Position numbers and translations under genes: made by a program. From NCBI RefSeq assembly GCF_900101505.1, contig NZ_FMZI01000019.1, positions 1-64,000 on the forward strand: 64,000 nt of DNA. The letters are read 5' to 3'. Positions 54,913 through 63,359 of the stretch are shown in pieces (the stretch's first letter is position 1; each line of letters opens with the position of its first letter). Source of the stretch: Antarctobacter albus (GTDB taxonomy: Bacteria > Pseudomonadota > Alphaproteobacteria > Rhodobacterales > Rhodobacteraceae). The notes beneath the pieces are model-generated. The model did not search any database, was not told the DNA's origin, and saw only the letters and a list, made by a program, of their open reading frames with translations.

Positions 54913-57021
54913 ATGCCCGAACCACAGTATCGCCTTGGCGTCGACATCGGCGGCACCTTCACCGACGTGGTGCTGGAAGGACCGGAGGGACTGACCTCAA
55001 CCAAGGTGCTGACCACCTACGCCGCTCCGGAAGAGGCCATTGTCGAGGGGCTGCACCGGGTCTGTGACCTGGCGGGCGTGGGGCCCGGGCGGATTTCCCA
55101 GGTGATCCACGGCACGACTCTGGCCACCAATGCCCTGATCGAGCGGCGGGGCGCGCGGACGGCGCTGGTCACGACCGAGGGCTTTCGCGACGTGATCGAG
55201 ATGCGCACCGAAAGCCGGTTCGAGCAATACGATCTGAACCTCGTGCTGCCCGAGCCTCTCCTGCCCCGCAACCGGCGATACACGCTGCGTGAACGCATGG
55301 ACGCGGATGGCGGCGTGCTGATCCCGCTGGACCGGGCCGAGGTCGCGGCGCTGGCCGACAGGCTGCGCGCGGGGGGCTATGACAGCGTGGCCGTTGGCCT
55401 GTTGCACGCCTACGCCAATGACGCGCATGAACGCATGGTGGCCGAGGTACTGGCCGAGAAACTGCCCGGAGTGGATGTCTCTCTGTCCTCCGAGGTTTCT
55501 CCGCAGATGCGCGAATACGAGCGATTCAACACCACAATCGCCAATGCCTATATCCGCCCGCTGATGGCGTCCTACCTTGGTCGCCTGAAGGATCGCCTGG
55601 CGCATGAGGGCGCGGCGTGCCCGGTTTTCCTGATGCATTCGGGGGGCGGCATTCTCTCGCTGGAAATGGCCGCGAAATTCCCGGTGCGGCTGGTCGAAAG
55701 CGGCCCCGCCGGGGGCGCGATCTTTGCCGCCGAGATTGCCGCGCGGCACGGGCTGGACCGGGTGCTGAGTTTCGACATGGGCGGGACGACGGCCAAGATC
55801 TGCCTGATCCGCGACATGGCACCCAAGACGGCGCGGGTCTTCGAGGTGGCGCGCAGCTACCGGTTCAAGAAGGGGTCCGGGATGCCGATCTCGATCCCGG
55901 TGATCGACATGGTCGAAATCGGTGCCGGCGGCGGGTCGCTGGCCACGGTGGATGCGATGAACCAGATCCGCGTCGGCCCGGAAAGCGCCGGGTCTGAACC
56001 CGGACCGGCCTGTTACGGGCGTGGCGGGACGCGGCCCGCCGTGACCGATGCGGACCTTGTCCTGGGCAAGCTGGACCCTGCGAATTTCGCCGGAGGGTCC
56101 ATCGCGCTGCACCCGGACCGCGCAGAGGCGGCGCTACAGACAGAGATCGGCGATACGCTGGAGATGGACGCGCTGGAGGCCGCCTATGGGCTGGCCGAGG
56201 TGGTGGACGAGAACATGGCCAATGCCGCCCGCGTGCACGCGGTGGAAAATGGCGAGGACCTGAGCCGCTACACGATGATCGCCTTTGGCGGCGCCGCGCC
56301 CCTGCACGCCGCGCGGCTGTGCGAGAAACTGGGCGTGGCGCGCTGCCTCGTGCCACAGGGGGCTGGCGTCGGTTCTGCCATCGGGTTCCTGCGGGCGCCG
56401 TTCAGTTTCGAGGCCAACCGCTCGGTCTTTACCCGGATGCGCGAGTTCGATTCCGAGACGGTCAAGGCGCTGTTCGCGGAACTGCGCGAGGAGGCGGAAA
56501 GTTTCGTGCGCACCTGCGATGCCACGGCGCCCATCGAGGCCGAGGCCAAGGTCTTCATGCGCTATGCCGGTCAGGGTTGGGAAATCCCCGTGCCTGTTCC
56601 ATCCAAGGACATGGCCGCACCGGATGCCGACCGCCTGCTGGCGCGGTTCGAGACCGAATACACCGCCCTGTTCGGCCGCACGGTCGAGGGGCTGGAGGCG
56701 GAAATCACGGTCTGGTCGGTCAATGCCTTCACCACCCGGCCCGCCGCCCGGCGCGTCCCGGCGCCCACGCGCACCGCGCGGATGACGGGCACGGCCACAC
56801 GACCGCTCTTTGATCCGGCGCGGGGCGAGCGCCTGACGGCGCAGGTGCTGCCGCGCGCCGATCTGCCCGCAGGGGCGCTTGTCACCGGACCCGCGCTGAT
56901 CACCGAGGACGAGACCACGGTCGTCGTCCCTGCCAGCCGCGAAGTCATCGCGCTGCCAGATGGCACATTGGACGTGCACCTGCCGCAGCCCGCAGACCAG
57001 AAGGACGCCGCCCATGTCTGA
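54913..57021 (+). CDS. hyuA: Hydantoinase/oxoprolinase subunit A (HyuA type)
   Basis: 702 residues. The N-terminal YRLGVDIGGTFTDVVLEG and the later SFDMGGTTAKICLI are the two phosphate-binding motifs of the acetate-kinase/actin-like fold used by ATP-dependent hydantoinases and oxoprolinases; VIHGTTLATNALIERRGARTALVTTEGF is a family block. With HyuB it cleaves a five-membered imide or lactam ring such as N-methylhydantoin or 5-oxoproline with ATP; the real substrate is unknown. The ATG at 54913 has CAGGAG upstream. The 3' end overlaps hyuB by 8 bases. Confidence 0.92.
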   Translation: MPEPQYRLGVDIGGTFTDVVLEGPEGLTSTKVLTTYAAPEEAIVEGLHRVCDLAGVGPGRISQVIHGTTLATNALIERRGARTALVTTEGFRDVIEMRTESRFEQYDLNLVLPEPLLPRNRRYTLRERMDADGGVLIPLDRAEVAALADRLRAGGYDSVAVGLLHAYANDAHERMVAEVLAEKLPGVDVSLSSEVSPQMREYERFNTTIANAYIRPLMASYLGRLKDRLAHEGAACPVFLMHSGGGILSLEMAAKFPVRLVESGPAGGAIFAAEIAARHGLDRVLSFDMGGTTAKICLIRDMAPKTARVFEVARSYRFKKGSGMPISIPVIDMVEIGAGGGSLATVDAMNQIRVGPESAGSEPGPACYGRGGTRPAVTDADLVLGKLDPANFAGGSIALHPDRAEAALQTEIGDTLEMDALEAAYGLAEVVDENMANAARVHAVENGEDLSRYTMIAFGGAAPLHAARLCEKLGVARCLVPQGAGVGSAIGFLRAPFSFEANRSVFTRMREFDSETVKALFAELREEAESFVRTCDATAPIEAEAKVFMRYAGQGWEIPVPVPSKDMAAPDADRLLARFETEYTALFGRTVEGLEAEITVWSVNAFTTRPAARRVPAPTRTARMTGTATRPLFDPARGERLTAQVLPRADLPAGALVTGPALITEDETTVVVPASREVIALPDGTLDVHLPQPADQKDAAHV

Positions 57022-58711
57022 ACCGTCGAAAGTCGCCTACCAGGTGATGTGGACCCGCCTGATCTCGGTCGTCGAGGAACAGGCGCAGGCGCTGGTGCGC
57101 ACGGCCTTTTCCCCCTCCGTGCGCGAGGCGGGGGACCTTTCCGCCGGGGTCTATGACGCCGAGGGCCAGATGTTGGCGCAGGCGGTCACCGGGACGCCCG
57201 GCCATGTCAACGCGATGGCCGATGCCGTGGGCCATTTCATCCGCCGCATCGGGCGACAGGCGATGTTTCCCGGCGACGTCTACCTGACCAACGACCCTTG
57301 GGAAGGCACCGGCCACAAGCATGACATCACCGTGGTCACGCCGGTCTTTCGCGACGAGGTGCTGATCGGGTTTTTCGCCTGCACCGCGCATGTGACCGAC
57401 ATCGGCGGGCGCGGCTTTGGCGCAGATGCCAATGACGTGCACGAGGAAGGGCTGTACCTGCCGATCATGAAATTCGCCGAACGGGGCAAGGTCGACCGCA
57501 CGCTGTTGCAGATCATCCGGGGCAACGTGCGCGAACCCGACCAGCTGGTGGGCGACATTCACGCGCTGGCCACCTGCAACGAGATCGGGCAGCGGCGCCT
57601 GCTGGAGATGATGGAGGAATTCGCGCTATCCGATCTTGCGGGCGTGTCCGAGTTCATCCTCACCAACTCTCGCAAGGCCACGCTTGAGCGGATCAATGCG
57701 CTGACACCCGGCACCGCCGAGGGGCACATGAGGATCGACGGCTATGCCACGCCGATCGACCTGCATGTGAATCTCAGCATCGAAGCCGACCGCATCCTGT
57801 GTGATTGGACCGGGACCAGCGGTGTCGATCCCAAGGGCATCAACGTGCCGATGGTCTATACCAAGGCCTATGCCTGCTACGCGCTGAAATGCGCCATCGC
57901 GCCGGAGATCCCGAACAATGCCGCCTCTCTGGCGCCCTTCGAGGTGACGGCACCGGAGGGGAGCATCGTCAACGCCCCCTTCCCCGCGCCCGTCGCCCTG
58001 CGCCATGTCATCGGCCACATGGTGCCCGACACGGTCTATGACGCGTTGGACAAGCTCTTGCCCGACACCGTGCCCGCCGAGGGCGCCGGCTGCCTGTGCA
58101 ACTTCATGCTGTCGCTGCGGCCCGCGCCCGGGGCCACGGGTGCGCGGCGGGCCGAGGTGCTGACCTTCAACTCCGGGGGGTCGGGCGCGCGGCCCGGGCT
58201 GGACGGGATGAGCGCCACGGCCTTCCCCTCGGGCGTGATGACAATGCCGGTGGAGGCCACCGAACAGGCCGGGCCGGTGCTCGTCTGGCGCAAGGAGTTG
58301 CGGCCGGACAGCGGCGGCGCGGGCCGATATCGCGGCGGGCTGGGCCAGTTCATGGTGGTCGGCGCGCGCAAGGGCCATGTCTTTGACTTTTCCGCCATGC
58401 TGGACCGGGTCGATCACCCGGCGCGCGGGCGTCGTGGCGGCGAGAGCGGCGGCGCGACGGTGATTGCCCGGTCGGACGGGATCGCGATGCGCGGCAAGGG
58501 GCGGCAAAGTGTGCCCGAAGGGCAGCGCGTGGAGATGGAATTCCCCGGCGGGGGCGGCTATGGCACACCGTCGATGCGCGATCCGGCGCAGGTCCGCCGT
58601 GACCTTGCGCTGGGATACATCACGCCCGACCACGCGGCCCGGCATTATGGCATGACAGCCGAAGAGGCCGCGCAGATCATGAAACGCGCCCAAGACGGAG
58701 AGGTCTTTTGA
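57014..58711 (+). CDS. hyuB: Hydantoinase subunit B (HyuB type)
   Basis: 565-residue partner of HyuA. The family start DVMWTRLISVVEEQA-like KVAYQVMWTRLISVVEEQAQ, the metal-site-like GQMLAQAVTGTPGHVNAM, VYLTNDPWEGTGHKHDI and the ending GGGGYGTPSMRDP are typical. The ATG at 57014 lies inside the end of hyuA and the stop overlaps the next start (TGATG), so the three genes are translationally coupled. Confidence 0.92.
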   Translation: MSEPSKVAYQVMWTRLISVVEEQAQALVRTAFSPSVREAGDLSAGVYDAEGQMLAQAVTGTPGHVNAMADAVGHFIRRIGRQAMFPGDVYLTNDPWEGTGHKHDITVVTPVFRDEVLIGFFACTAHVTDIGGRGFGADANDVHEEGLYLPIMKFAERGKVDRTLLQIIRGNVREPDQLVGDIHALATCNEIGQRRLLEMMEEFALSDLAGVSEFILTNSRKATLERINALTPGTAEGHMRIDGYATPIDLHVNLSIEADRILCDWTGTSGVDPKGINVPMVYTKAYACYALKCAIAPEIPNNAASLAPFEVTAPEGSIVNAPFPAPVALRHVIGHMVPDTVYDALDKLLPDTVPAEGAGCLCNFMLSLRPAPGATGARRAEVLTFNSGGSGARPGLDGMSATAFPSGVMTMPVEATEQAGPVLVWRKELRPDSGGAGRYRGGLGQFMVVGARKGHVFDFSAMLDRVDHPARGRRGGESGGATVIARSDGIAMRGKGRQSVPEGQRVEMEFPGGGGYGTPSMRDPAQVRRDLALGYITPDHAARHYGMTAEEAAQIMKRAQDGEVF

Positions 58712-59925
58712 TGGCAGCCCCCGGTTTCTCCCCCACGCCCACGAAAACCACCTATGACGTGGTCATCATCGGTGGTGCGATCATGGGATCGGCCACTGCA
58801 TGGTTCCTGTCGGACAACCCCGATTTCAACGGCTCGGTGCTGGTGGTGGAACGTGACCCCAGCTATGCGCAATGCTCGACCGCGCATACCAACTCCAGCA
58901 TCCGGCAGCAGTTTTCCGACCCCCTGAACATCCGCATTTCGCAGTTCACGGCCCGCTTCATCAAGGAGCTGCCAGAGCGGATGAACGATAGCCGCGTGCC
59001 CCGGCTGGACGTGCAGAATTATGGCTATCTCTACCTCGCCGACACCCCGGGCTTTGCCGAGGTCCTGCGCCGCAACGCCGAGGTGCAGCGGGCCGAGGGG
59101 GCGGGCACCGAGATCCTGAGCCGGGACGAGATCGCCGCGCGCTACCCGTTCTACCAGCTCGACGATATCCTCGCCGGGTCGATCAACACCCGCGACGAGG
59201 GCTATTGGGATGGCGGGACGCTGTTCGACTGGTTCCGCCGCTCGGCCCGCGACCGGGGCGTGGAATATGTCGCGAACGAGGTCACGGCGCTGACCCGCGA
59301 GGGCGGGCGCATCACCCATGTCACCCTTGCCAGCGGCGAGCATATCGCCTGCGGCCATGTGGTGAACGCCTCTGGCCCCCGTGCGGCGCGCACCGCGGCA
59401 ATGGCAGGGATCAAGCTGCCGGTGGAACCACGCAAACGCTTTACCTGGGTCTTTTCCGCCGAAACGCCGCTCGACCGAGAGTTGCCGCTGACCATCGACC
59501 CTTCGGGCGTGCATGTGCGGCAGGACGGGCCGACGACCTACCTGGCCGGGGCCGCGCCCGAAGAGGATCTGGCCGTCGATCCGGATGATTTCGCGATGGA
59601 TCACGCCCGCTGGCAGGATCATGTCTGGCCGATCCTGGCCACGCGCATCCCCGCCTTCGAGGCGATCCGCGTCGTGACCGAATGGGCGGGGCATTACGCC
59701 TATAACACGCTGGATCAGAACGCCATCCTGGGTCCGCACCCGGAGATCGGGAACTTCCTGTTCCAGAACGGGTTTTCCGGCCATGGGCTGCAACAGAGCC
59801 CGGCGATGGGGCGCGGCCTCGCGGAATGGCTGACCTATGGCGCCTATCGCAGCCTCGACCTGACGCCCTTCAGCTTTGACCGCATCACCAAAGGCCACCC
59901 GATGATCGAACGCGCCGTGATCTGA
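58711..59925 (+). CDS. FAD-dependent oxidoreductase (D-amino-acid oxidase fold)
   Basis: 404 residues. The N-terminal dinucleotide motif is DVVIIGGAIMGSATAWFLSD, where the usual second glycine is replaced, followed by VVERDPSYAQCSTAHTNSSIRQQFS, the glycine/sarcosine oxidase-like substrate region. The C terminus has FQNGFSGHGLQQSPAMGRGLAEWL, typical of DAO proteins. It probably oxidises an amino or imino acid released by HyuAB, for example an N-methylated amino acid; this is inferred from the operon. The ATG at 58711 overlaps the hyuB stop. Confidence 0.88.
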   Translation: MAAPGFSPTPTKTTYDVVIIGGAIMGSATAWFLSDNPDFNGSVLVVERDPSYAQCSTAHTNSSIRQQFSDPLNIRISQFTARFIKELPERMNDSRVPRLDVQNYGYLYLADTPGFAEVLRRNAEVQRAEGAGTEILSRDEIAARYPFYQLDDILAGSINTRDEGYWDGGTLFDWFRRSARDRGVEYVANEVTALTREGGRITHVTLASGEHIACGHVVNASGPRAARTAAMAGIKLPVEPRKRFTWVFSAETPLDRELPLTIDPSGVHVRQDGPTTYLAGAAPEEDLAVDPDDFAMDHARWQDHVWPILATRIPAFEAIRVVTEWAGHYAYNTLDQNAILGPHPEIGNFLFQNGFSGHGLQQSPAMGRGLAEWLTYGAYRSLDLTPFSFDRITKGHPMIERAVI

Positions 59926-59951
59926 CGCACGGCAGAAGGAAAGGACACGCC

Positions 59952-60788
59952 ATGAAGAAACTCGTTTTGACCGGCGCCGCGGGGCGGCTGGGGTCTTACC
60001 TGCGCGAGCCGCTGTCGATGATGGCCGACGAACTGGTATCGACGGACATCGCCGAGGGTATCGGCACGCTCTATCCTGGGGAACGCTATGTTCAGGCCGA
60101 CCTGGCCGACCTGAACGCCATGTCGGAGGTGATCGAAGGGGCGGACATGGTGGTGCATTTCGGCGCCATCGGGGATGAGGCGCCGTTCGAAGAGATCCTT
60201 GGCCCCAACATCGTCGGCGCCTACAACGTCTGGGAGGCAGCGCACCGGCACGGCGTGCGGCGCGTGGTCTACGCCAGCTCGATCCACGCGGTCGGCATGT
60301 ACCCCCGGCAAGAGCGCATCGGCACCGATGTGCCGCACCGTCCCGACACCTTTTACGGCCTCGCCAAATGTTTCGCAGAGGACCTGGCGCGCATGTACTG
60401 GGAAAAACGCGGGGTCGAGGCGGTTTGCCTGCGCATCCTTTCCTGCGCGCAGGTGACAGGGGCCCGGGCGCTGGGGACCTGGCTCAGCTACGGCGACCTG
60501 ATCCAGCTGGTGGCTCGGGCGATCGACACGCCGACGACGGGGTTCACGGTTGTCTATGGCGTGTCGGACAACGACCGCTGCCCGGTGGACAATTCGGCAG
60601 CCCGCTACCTTGGATATGCGCCAAAGGACAATGCTGAACAGTTTGCCGCGCAGATCCTGGCCGCCGAAGGGCCGGGTGATCCGCGCGATCCTGCGCAGAT
60701 GTGCCACGGCGGGCCATTCGCGGCGGTCGACCTTGGACAGAGCGGCCAAGCGCAAATGAACATCGTACACGACCGCAAGGAGACCTGA
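59952..60788 (+). CDS. NAD-dependent epimerase/dehydratase, uronate dehydrogenase-like
   Basis: 278-residue extended short-chain dehydrogenase. It begins KKLVLTGAAGRLGSYLREPL with the NAD motif and has VVYASSIHAVGMYPRQERIG and the catalytic YGLAK (Tyr-x3-Lys). The sequence resembles the uronate dehydrogenase group, though a substrate cannot be fixed. GAAGGAAAGGA precedes the ATG at 59952, 26 bases after the oxidoreductase stop, so it is probably in the same operon. The MarR gene ends opposite it 24 bases downstream. Confidence 0.88.
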   Translation: MKKLVLTGAAGRLGSYLREPLSMMADELVSTDIAEGIGTLYPGERYVQADLADLNAMSEVIEGADMVVHFGAIGDEAPFEEILGPNIVGAYNVWEAAHRHGVRRVVYASSIHAVGMYPRQERIGTDVPHRPDTFYGLAKCFAEDLARMYWEKRGVEAVCLRILSCAQVTGARALGTWLSYGDLIQLVARAIDTPTTGFTVVYGVSDNDRCPVDNSAARYLGYAPKDNAEQFAAQILAAEGPGDPRDPAQMCHGGPFAAVDLGQSGQAQMNIVHDRKET

Positions 60789-60812
60789 GCGGCCATAGCA
60801 CGGCGCCGCGGG

Positions 60813-61289
60813 TCAGCCGCTGGCGCCGTTGCGGATGTTCAGCATCTTGCGCAGCAGGCGCTTCAGCTCGGCGGTTTCGGTCACGGACAGTCCGGCGGCG
60901 CCACCGGACTCGTGCTCGGCCAGAATCGGCGCCAGCACCGCGACCCGCGCCTCGCCGGCCTCTGTCAGCCACAGTTCCATTGCGCGCTTGTCGTCCTCGG
61001 GAACGCGGCGCAGGATCAGGCCCTCGTCCTCCATCTGGCGCACCATCTTGGTCATGTGCGCCCGCTTGATGCTGAGCGCCTTGGCCAGCATTCCCTGGCG
61101 GATGCCCGGGTTCTCGTGCAGGACCATCAGAACCGTCAGCTCACCGGGGCGGATGTCCTCCGCCTCGAAAGAACGAAAGAAGCCGGCAAAACTCTTCAAC
61201 TGGCCCAGGCGCAGCAGAAAGCCCAGCGCCTCGGACAGCGGGCCATACTGTACCTTGCCGTCGGAACGGTCCTTACGGGGATCATCCAC
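60813..61289 (-). CDS. MarR-family transcriptional regulator
   Basis: 158 residues, with winged helix-turn-helix: RQGMLAKALSIKRAHMTKMVRQMEDEGLILRR followed by the DDKRAMELWLTEAG wing. The start is GTG at 61289 with GGAGG eight bases upstream. It is divergent from a DmdC-like acyl-CoA dehydrogenase gene, so it probably represses it in response to an acid or CoA ester. The nearest operator candidate is the ATTGT-N10-ACAAT dyad in the gap. Confidence 0.88.
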   Translation of the reverse strand: MDDPRKDRSDGKVQYGPLSEALGFLLRLGQLKSFAGFFRSFEAEDIRPGELTVLMVLHENPGIRQGMLAKALSIKRAHMTKMVRQMEDEGLILRRVPEDDKRAMELWLTEAGEARVAVLAPILAEHESGGAAGLSVTETAELKRLLRKMLNIRNGASG

Positions 61290-61387
61290 GACAGTGGCCT
61301 CCGGTGTCCTGCCCGGAACGGACTCTTGTCCTCTCAGCACCAATGGCCATGCAGATCCCCCCATGTTTCGCTGTTTGCGATATCGTT

Positions 61388-61407
61388 ATTGTTTCCCAGT
61401 AGACAAT
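61388..61407. promoter_or_regulatory. MarR operator candidate
   Basis: Inverted half-sites ATTGT (61388-61392) and ACAAT (61403-61407) with a 10-base spacer, in an AT-rich patch within the 292-base gap between marR and the acyl-CoA dehydrogenase gene. MarR operators often have this form. No promoter pair is certain, and the rest of the gap shows no gene. Confidence 0.5.
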
Positions 61408-61581
61408 TTTTTCGATTCGAGTCAACATCGCGCCCGTCAGACAGGGGGGTTCCCCCGGCCGTGCAGGAGGAGACATGGCCCATTTCCCGAGGCATGCGCG
61501 CCGATGCACCGGCGCAGACAGTGCCATCCAGGGCGCGTTCACGCGCCGCGCCGACGCTCCTCCCGTCGAGAAGGTGACCCG

Positions 61582-63177
61582 ATGACCCCAGAATTGCTAG
61601 CACAGATCCTTGCCCGCACCCCAGGTTGGGCAGAGCAGGCCGCGCCTGCCGGGCTGGACGATACCGCCGTGGCCCAGATCCTGGGCGAGACCTTCAAGCT
61701 GGCCGAGGAAACCCTGGCTCCGCTGGCCTCCACGGCGGACGAGGCAGGCTGCCGGGTCGAGGGCGGGCGCGTGCGCACGCCCGAGGGGTATGGCGCCGCC
61801 TACCGCGCCCTTGGCGAAGGTGGCTGGCTGGCCGCCGACCTGCCCGAGGACCTGGGCGGCATGGGCCTGCCGCTGGCGCTGCATGTGGCCGCCGCCCTGC
61901 CGATGGAAGGCGCTGCCCTGCCCTTCATGATGCTGCCCGGCTCCAGCCGCGCGGCGGCCTTCTGTCTTGCGGCCAACGCGCCCGACCTGGCCGCGGAATG
62001 GTGCCCGAAACTGGCCGAGGGCACATGGGCCGCGACCATCTGTATTTCCGAACCGGATGCCGGGTCGGACGTGGGCCGTATCCGCACGCGGGCCGAGGCG
62101 GATGGCGATGGCTGGCGCATCTCCGGCACCAAGTGCTGGATCAGCTTCGGCGATCAGGACATGACCGACCGTATCGGCCACCTGCTTCTGGCCCGCACCG
62201 GCGCGCCAGAGGCCGGCACCCGCGGGCTGTCTCTTTTCCTTGTGCCCAATGTGACCGACGCGGGGGCCGCGAACGGCATCCACGTCGAACGCATCGAGGA
62301 AAAACTGGGCCTGCACGGCTCGCCAACCTGCGTGCTGCGTTTTGACGGGGCCGAGGGCGTGATGATCGGCGCGCCGGGGCGCGGGCTGCCGGCGCTGTTT
62401 CACATGATCGAGCGGATGCGCCTGCAGGTCGGCACCCAGGGGGCCGGCGTCGCCGCCACCTGCGCGCGCCTTGCCCACAGCTATGCCGAGGACCGTCGCC
62501 AGGGCGGCGCCCCCTCTGCCCCACCCGTCGCGCTGACCGCGCACGCCGACATCCAGCGCATGCTGCTGACGCTGGACGCCCGCGCGATGCTGCTGGCGGC
62601 GCTGGTGCTGGAAACGGCAACGGTGCTGGACATGGCAAAGGAGGGCGACGAAAGTGCCGCCGCGCTGGCGCCTTTCCTGCTGCCCTTGGCCAAGACCTTT
62701 GGCGGCGAGATGGGACAGGAAAGCGCCAGCGACACGATCCAGGTGCTGGGCGGCGCCGGGTATACCCGCGAATGGCCCGCCGAGCGCTATTTCCGGGATG
62801 TCCGGATCACCACGATCTACGAGGGCACCACGGGCATGCAGGCGCAGGACCTGGTCCTGCGGCGTCTGCTCAAGGACGACGCGGCGCTCATGGCCTTCCT
62901 CGACCGCGCCAAGACCGCGCCGGGCAGCGCGGATCTGACCGGGCGCTTTGCGGCGCTGGTCACCCGCCTGCGCGAGGCCGCGCCCGAGGCCCGGCTTTAT
63001 GCCGCCGACGCGGTCCTGCGCGCCGCCTGGGTTGCGCAAAGCGCGGTGCTTGCCGAACGCCTGAAGGGCATCAGCACAGAAAGCGACCGCGCCCTGGATC
63101 TTTGGCTGGCACAGGGATCGGCCCGCATGGCGATGGCGGAATCGGGTGTCGACTGGGCACTGACACAGTCCGCCTGA
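61582..63177 (+). CDS. DmdC-like acyl-CoA dehydrogenase
   Basis: 531-residue acyl-CoA dehydrogenase of the long subfamily that includes 3-methylmercaptopropionyl-CoA dehydrogenase (DmdC). Visible are ATICISEPDAGSDVGRIRTRA and ISGTKCWISFGDQDMTDRI (FAD/substrate region), EEKLGLHGSPTCVLRF, and ITTIYEGTTGMQAQD with the likely catalytic glutamate; a C-terminal extension follows. It oxidises an acyl-CoA to the enoyl-CoA. The DMSP link is only by subfamily resemblance; no other dmd gene is in the window. The ATG at 61582 begins the conserved N-terminal part and has AAGGTG upstream. Confidence 0.9.
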   Translation: MTPELLAQILARTPGWAEQAAPAGLDDTAVAQILGETFKLAEETLAPLASTADEAGCRVEGGRVRTPEGYGAAYRALGEGGWLAADLPEDLGGMGLPLALHVAAALPMEGAALPFMMLPGSSRAAAFCLAANAPDLAAEWCPKLAEGTWAATICISEPDAGSDVGRIRTRAEADGDGWRISGTKCWISFGDQDMTDRIGHLLLARTGAPEAGTRGLSLFLVPNVTDAGAANGIHVERIEEKLGLHGSPTCVLRFDGAEGVMIGAPGRGLPALFHMIERMRLQVGTQGAGVAATCARLAHSYAEDRRQGGAPSAPPVALTAHADIQRMLLTLDARAMLLAALVLETATVLDMAKEGDESAAALAPFLLPLAKTFGGEMGQESASDTIQVLGGAGYTREWPAERYFRDVRITTIYEGTTGMQAQDLVLRRLLKDDAALMAFLDRAKTAPGSADLTGRFAALVTRLREAAPEARLYAADAVLRAAWVAQSAVLAERLKGISTESDRALDLWLAQGSARMAMAESGVDWALTQSA

Positions 63178-63191
63178 GGGATTTCCACGAC

Positions 63192-63216
63192 GCCGGCCGC
63201 AGACCTCGTGGCCGGC
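63192..63216 (+). terminator. Weak terminator hairpin after the acyl-CoA dehydrogenase gene
   Basis: GCCGGCC/GGCCGGC inverted repeat (63192-63198 with 63210-63216), 15 bases after the stop codon. There is no T-run, so termination is uncertain. Confidence 0.35.
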
Positions 63217-63359
63217 ATTGACTCCCTTCGCCAGTGGCATTCAAACTTGGGCATGTGTTTATTGTCGCAGTGACCCTGTCGGCTGTTCCCAGCGGCAGGC
63301 ATCCGTGACGTGATAGGCCCGGACCGATTGCCGTCCGTGCCGCTCATGAGGATTGTGCC

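Noticed and set aside
63192-63216. Strong intrinsic terminator after the acyl-CoA dehydrogenase gene
   Set aside because: The stem is present but no T-run follows on either strand, so it is listed only as a weak candidate.
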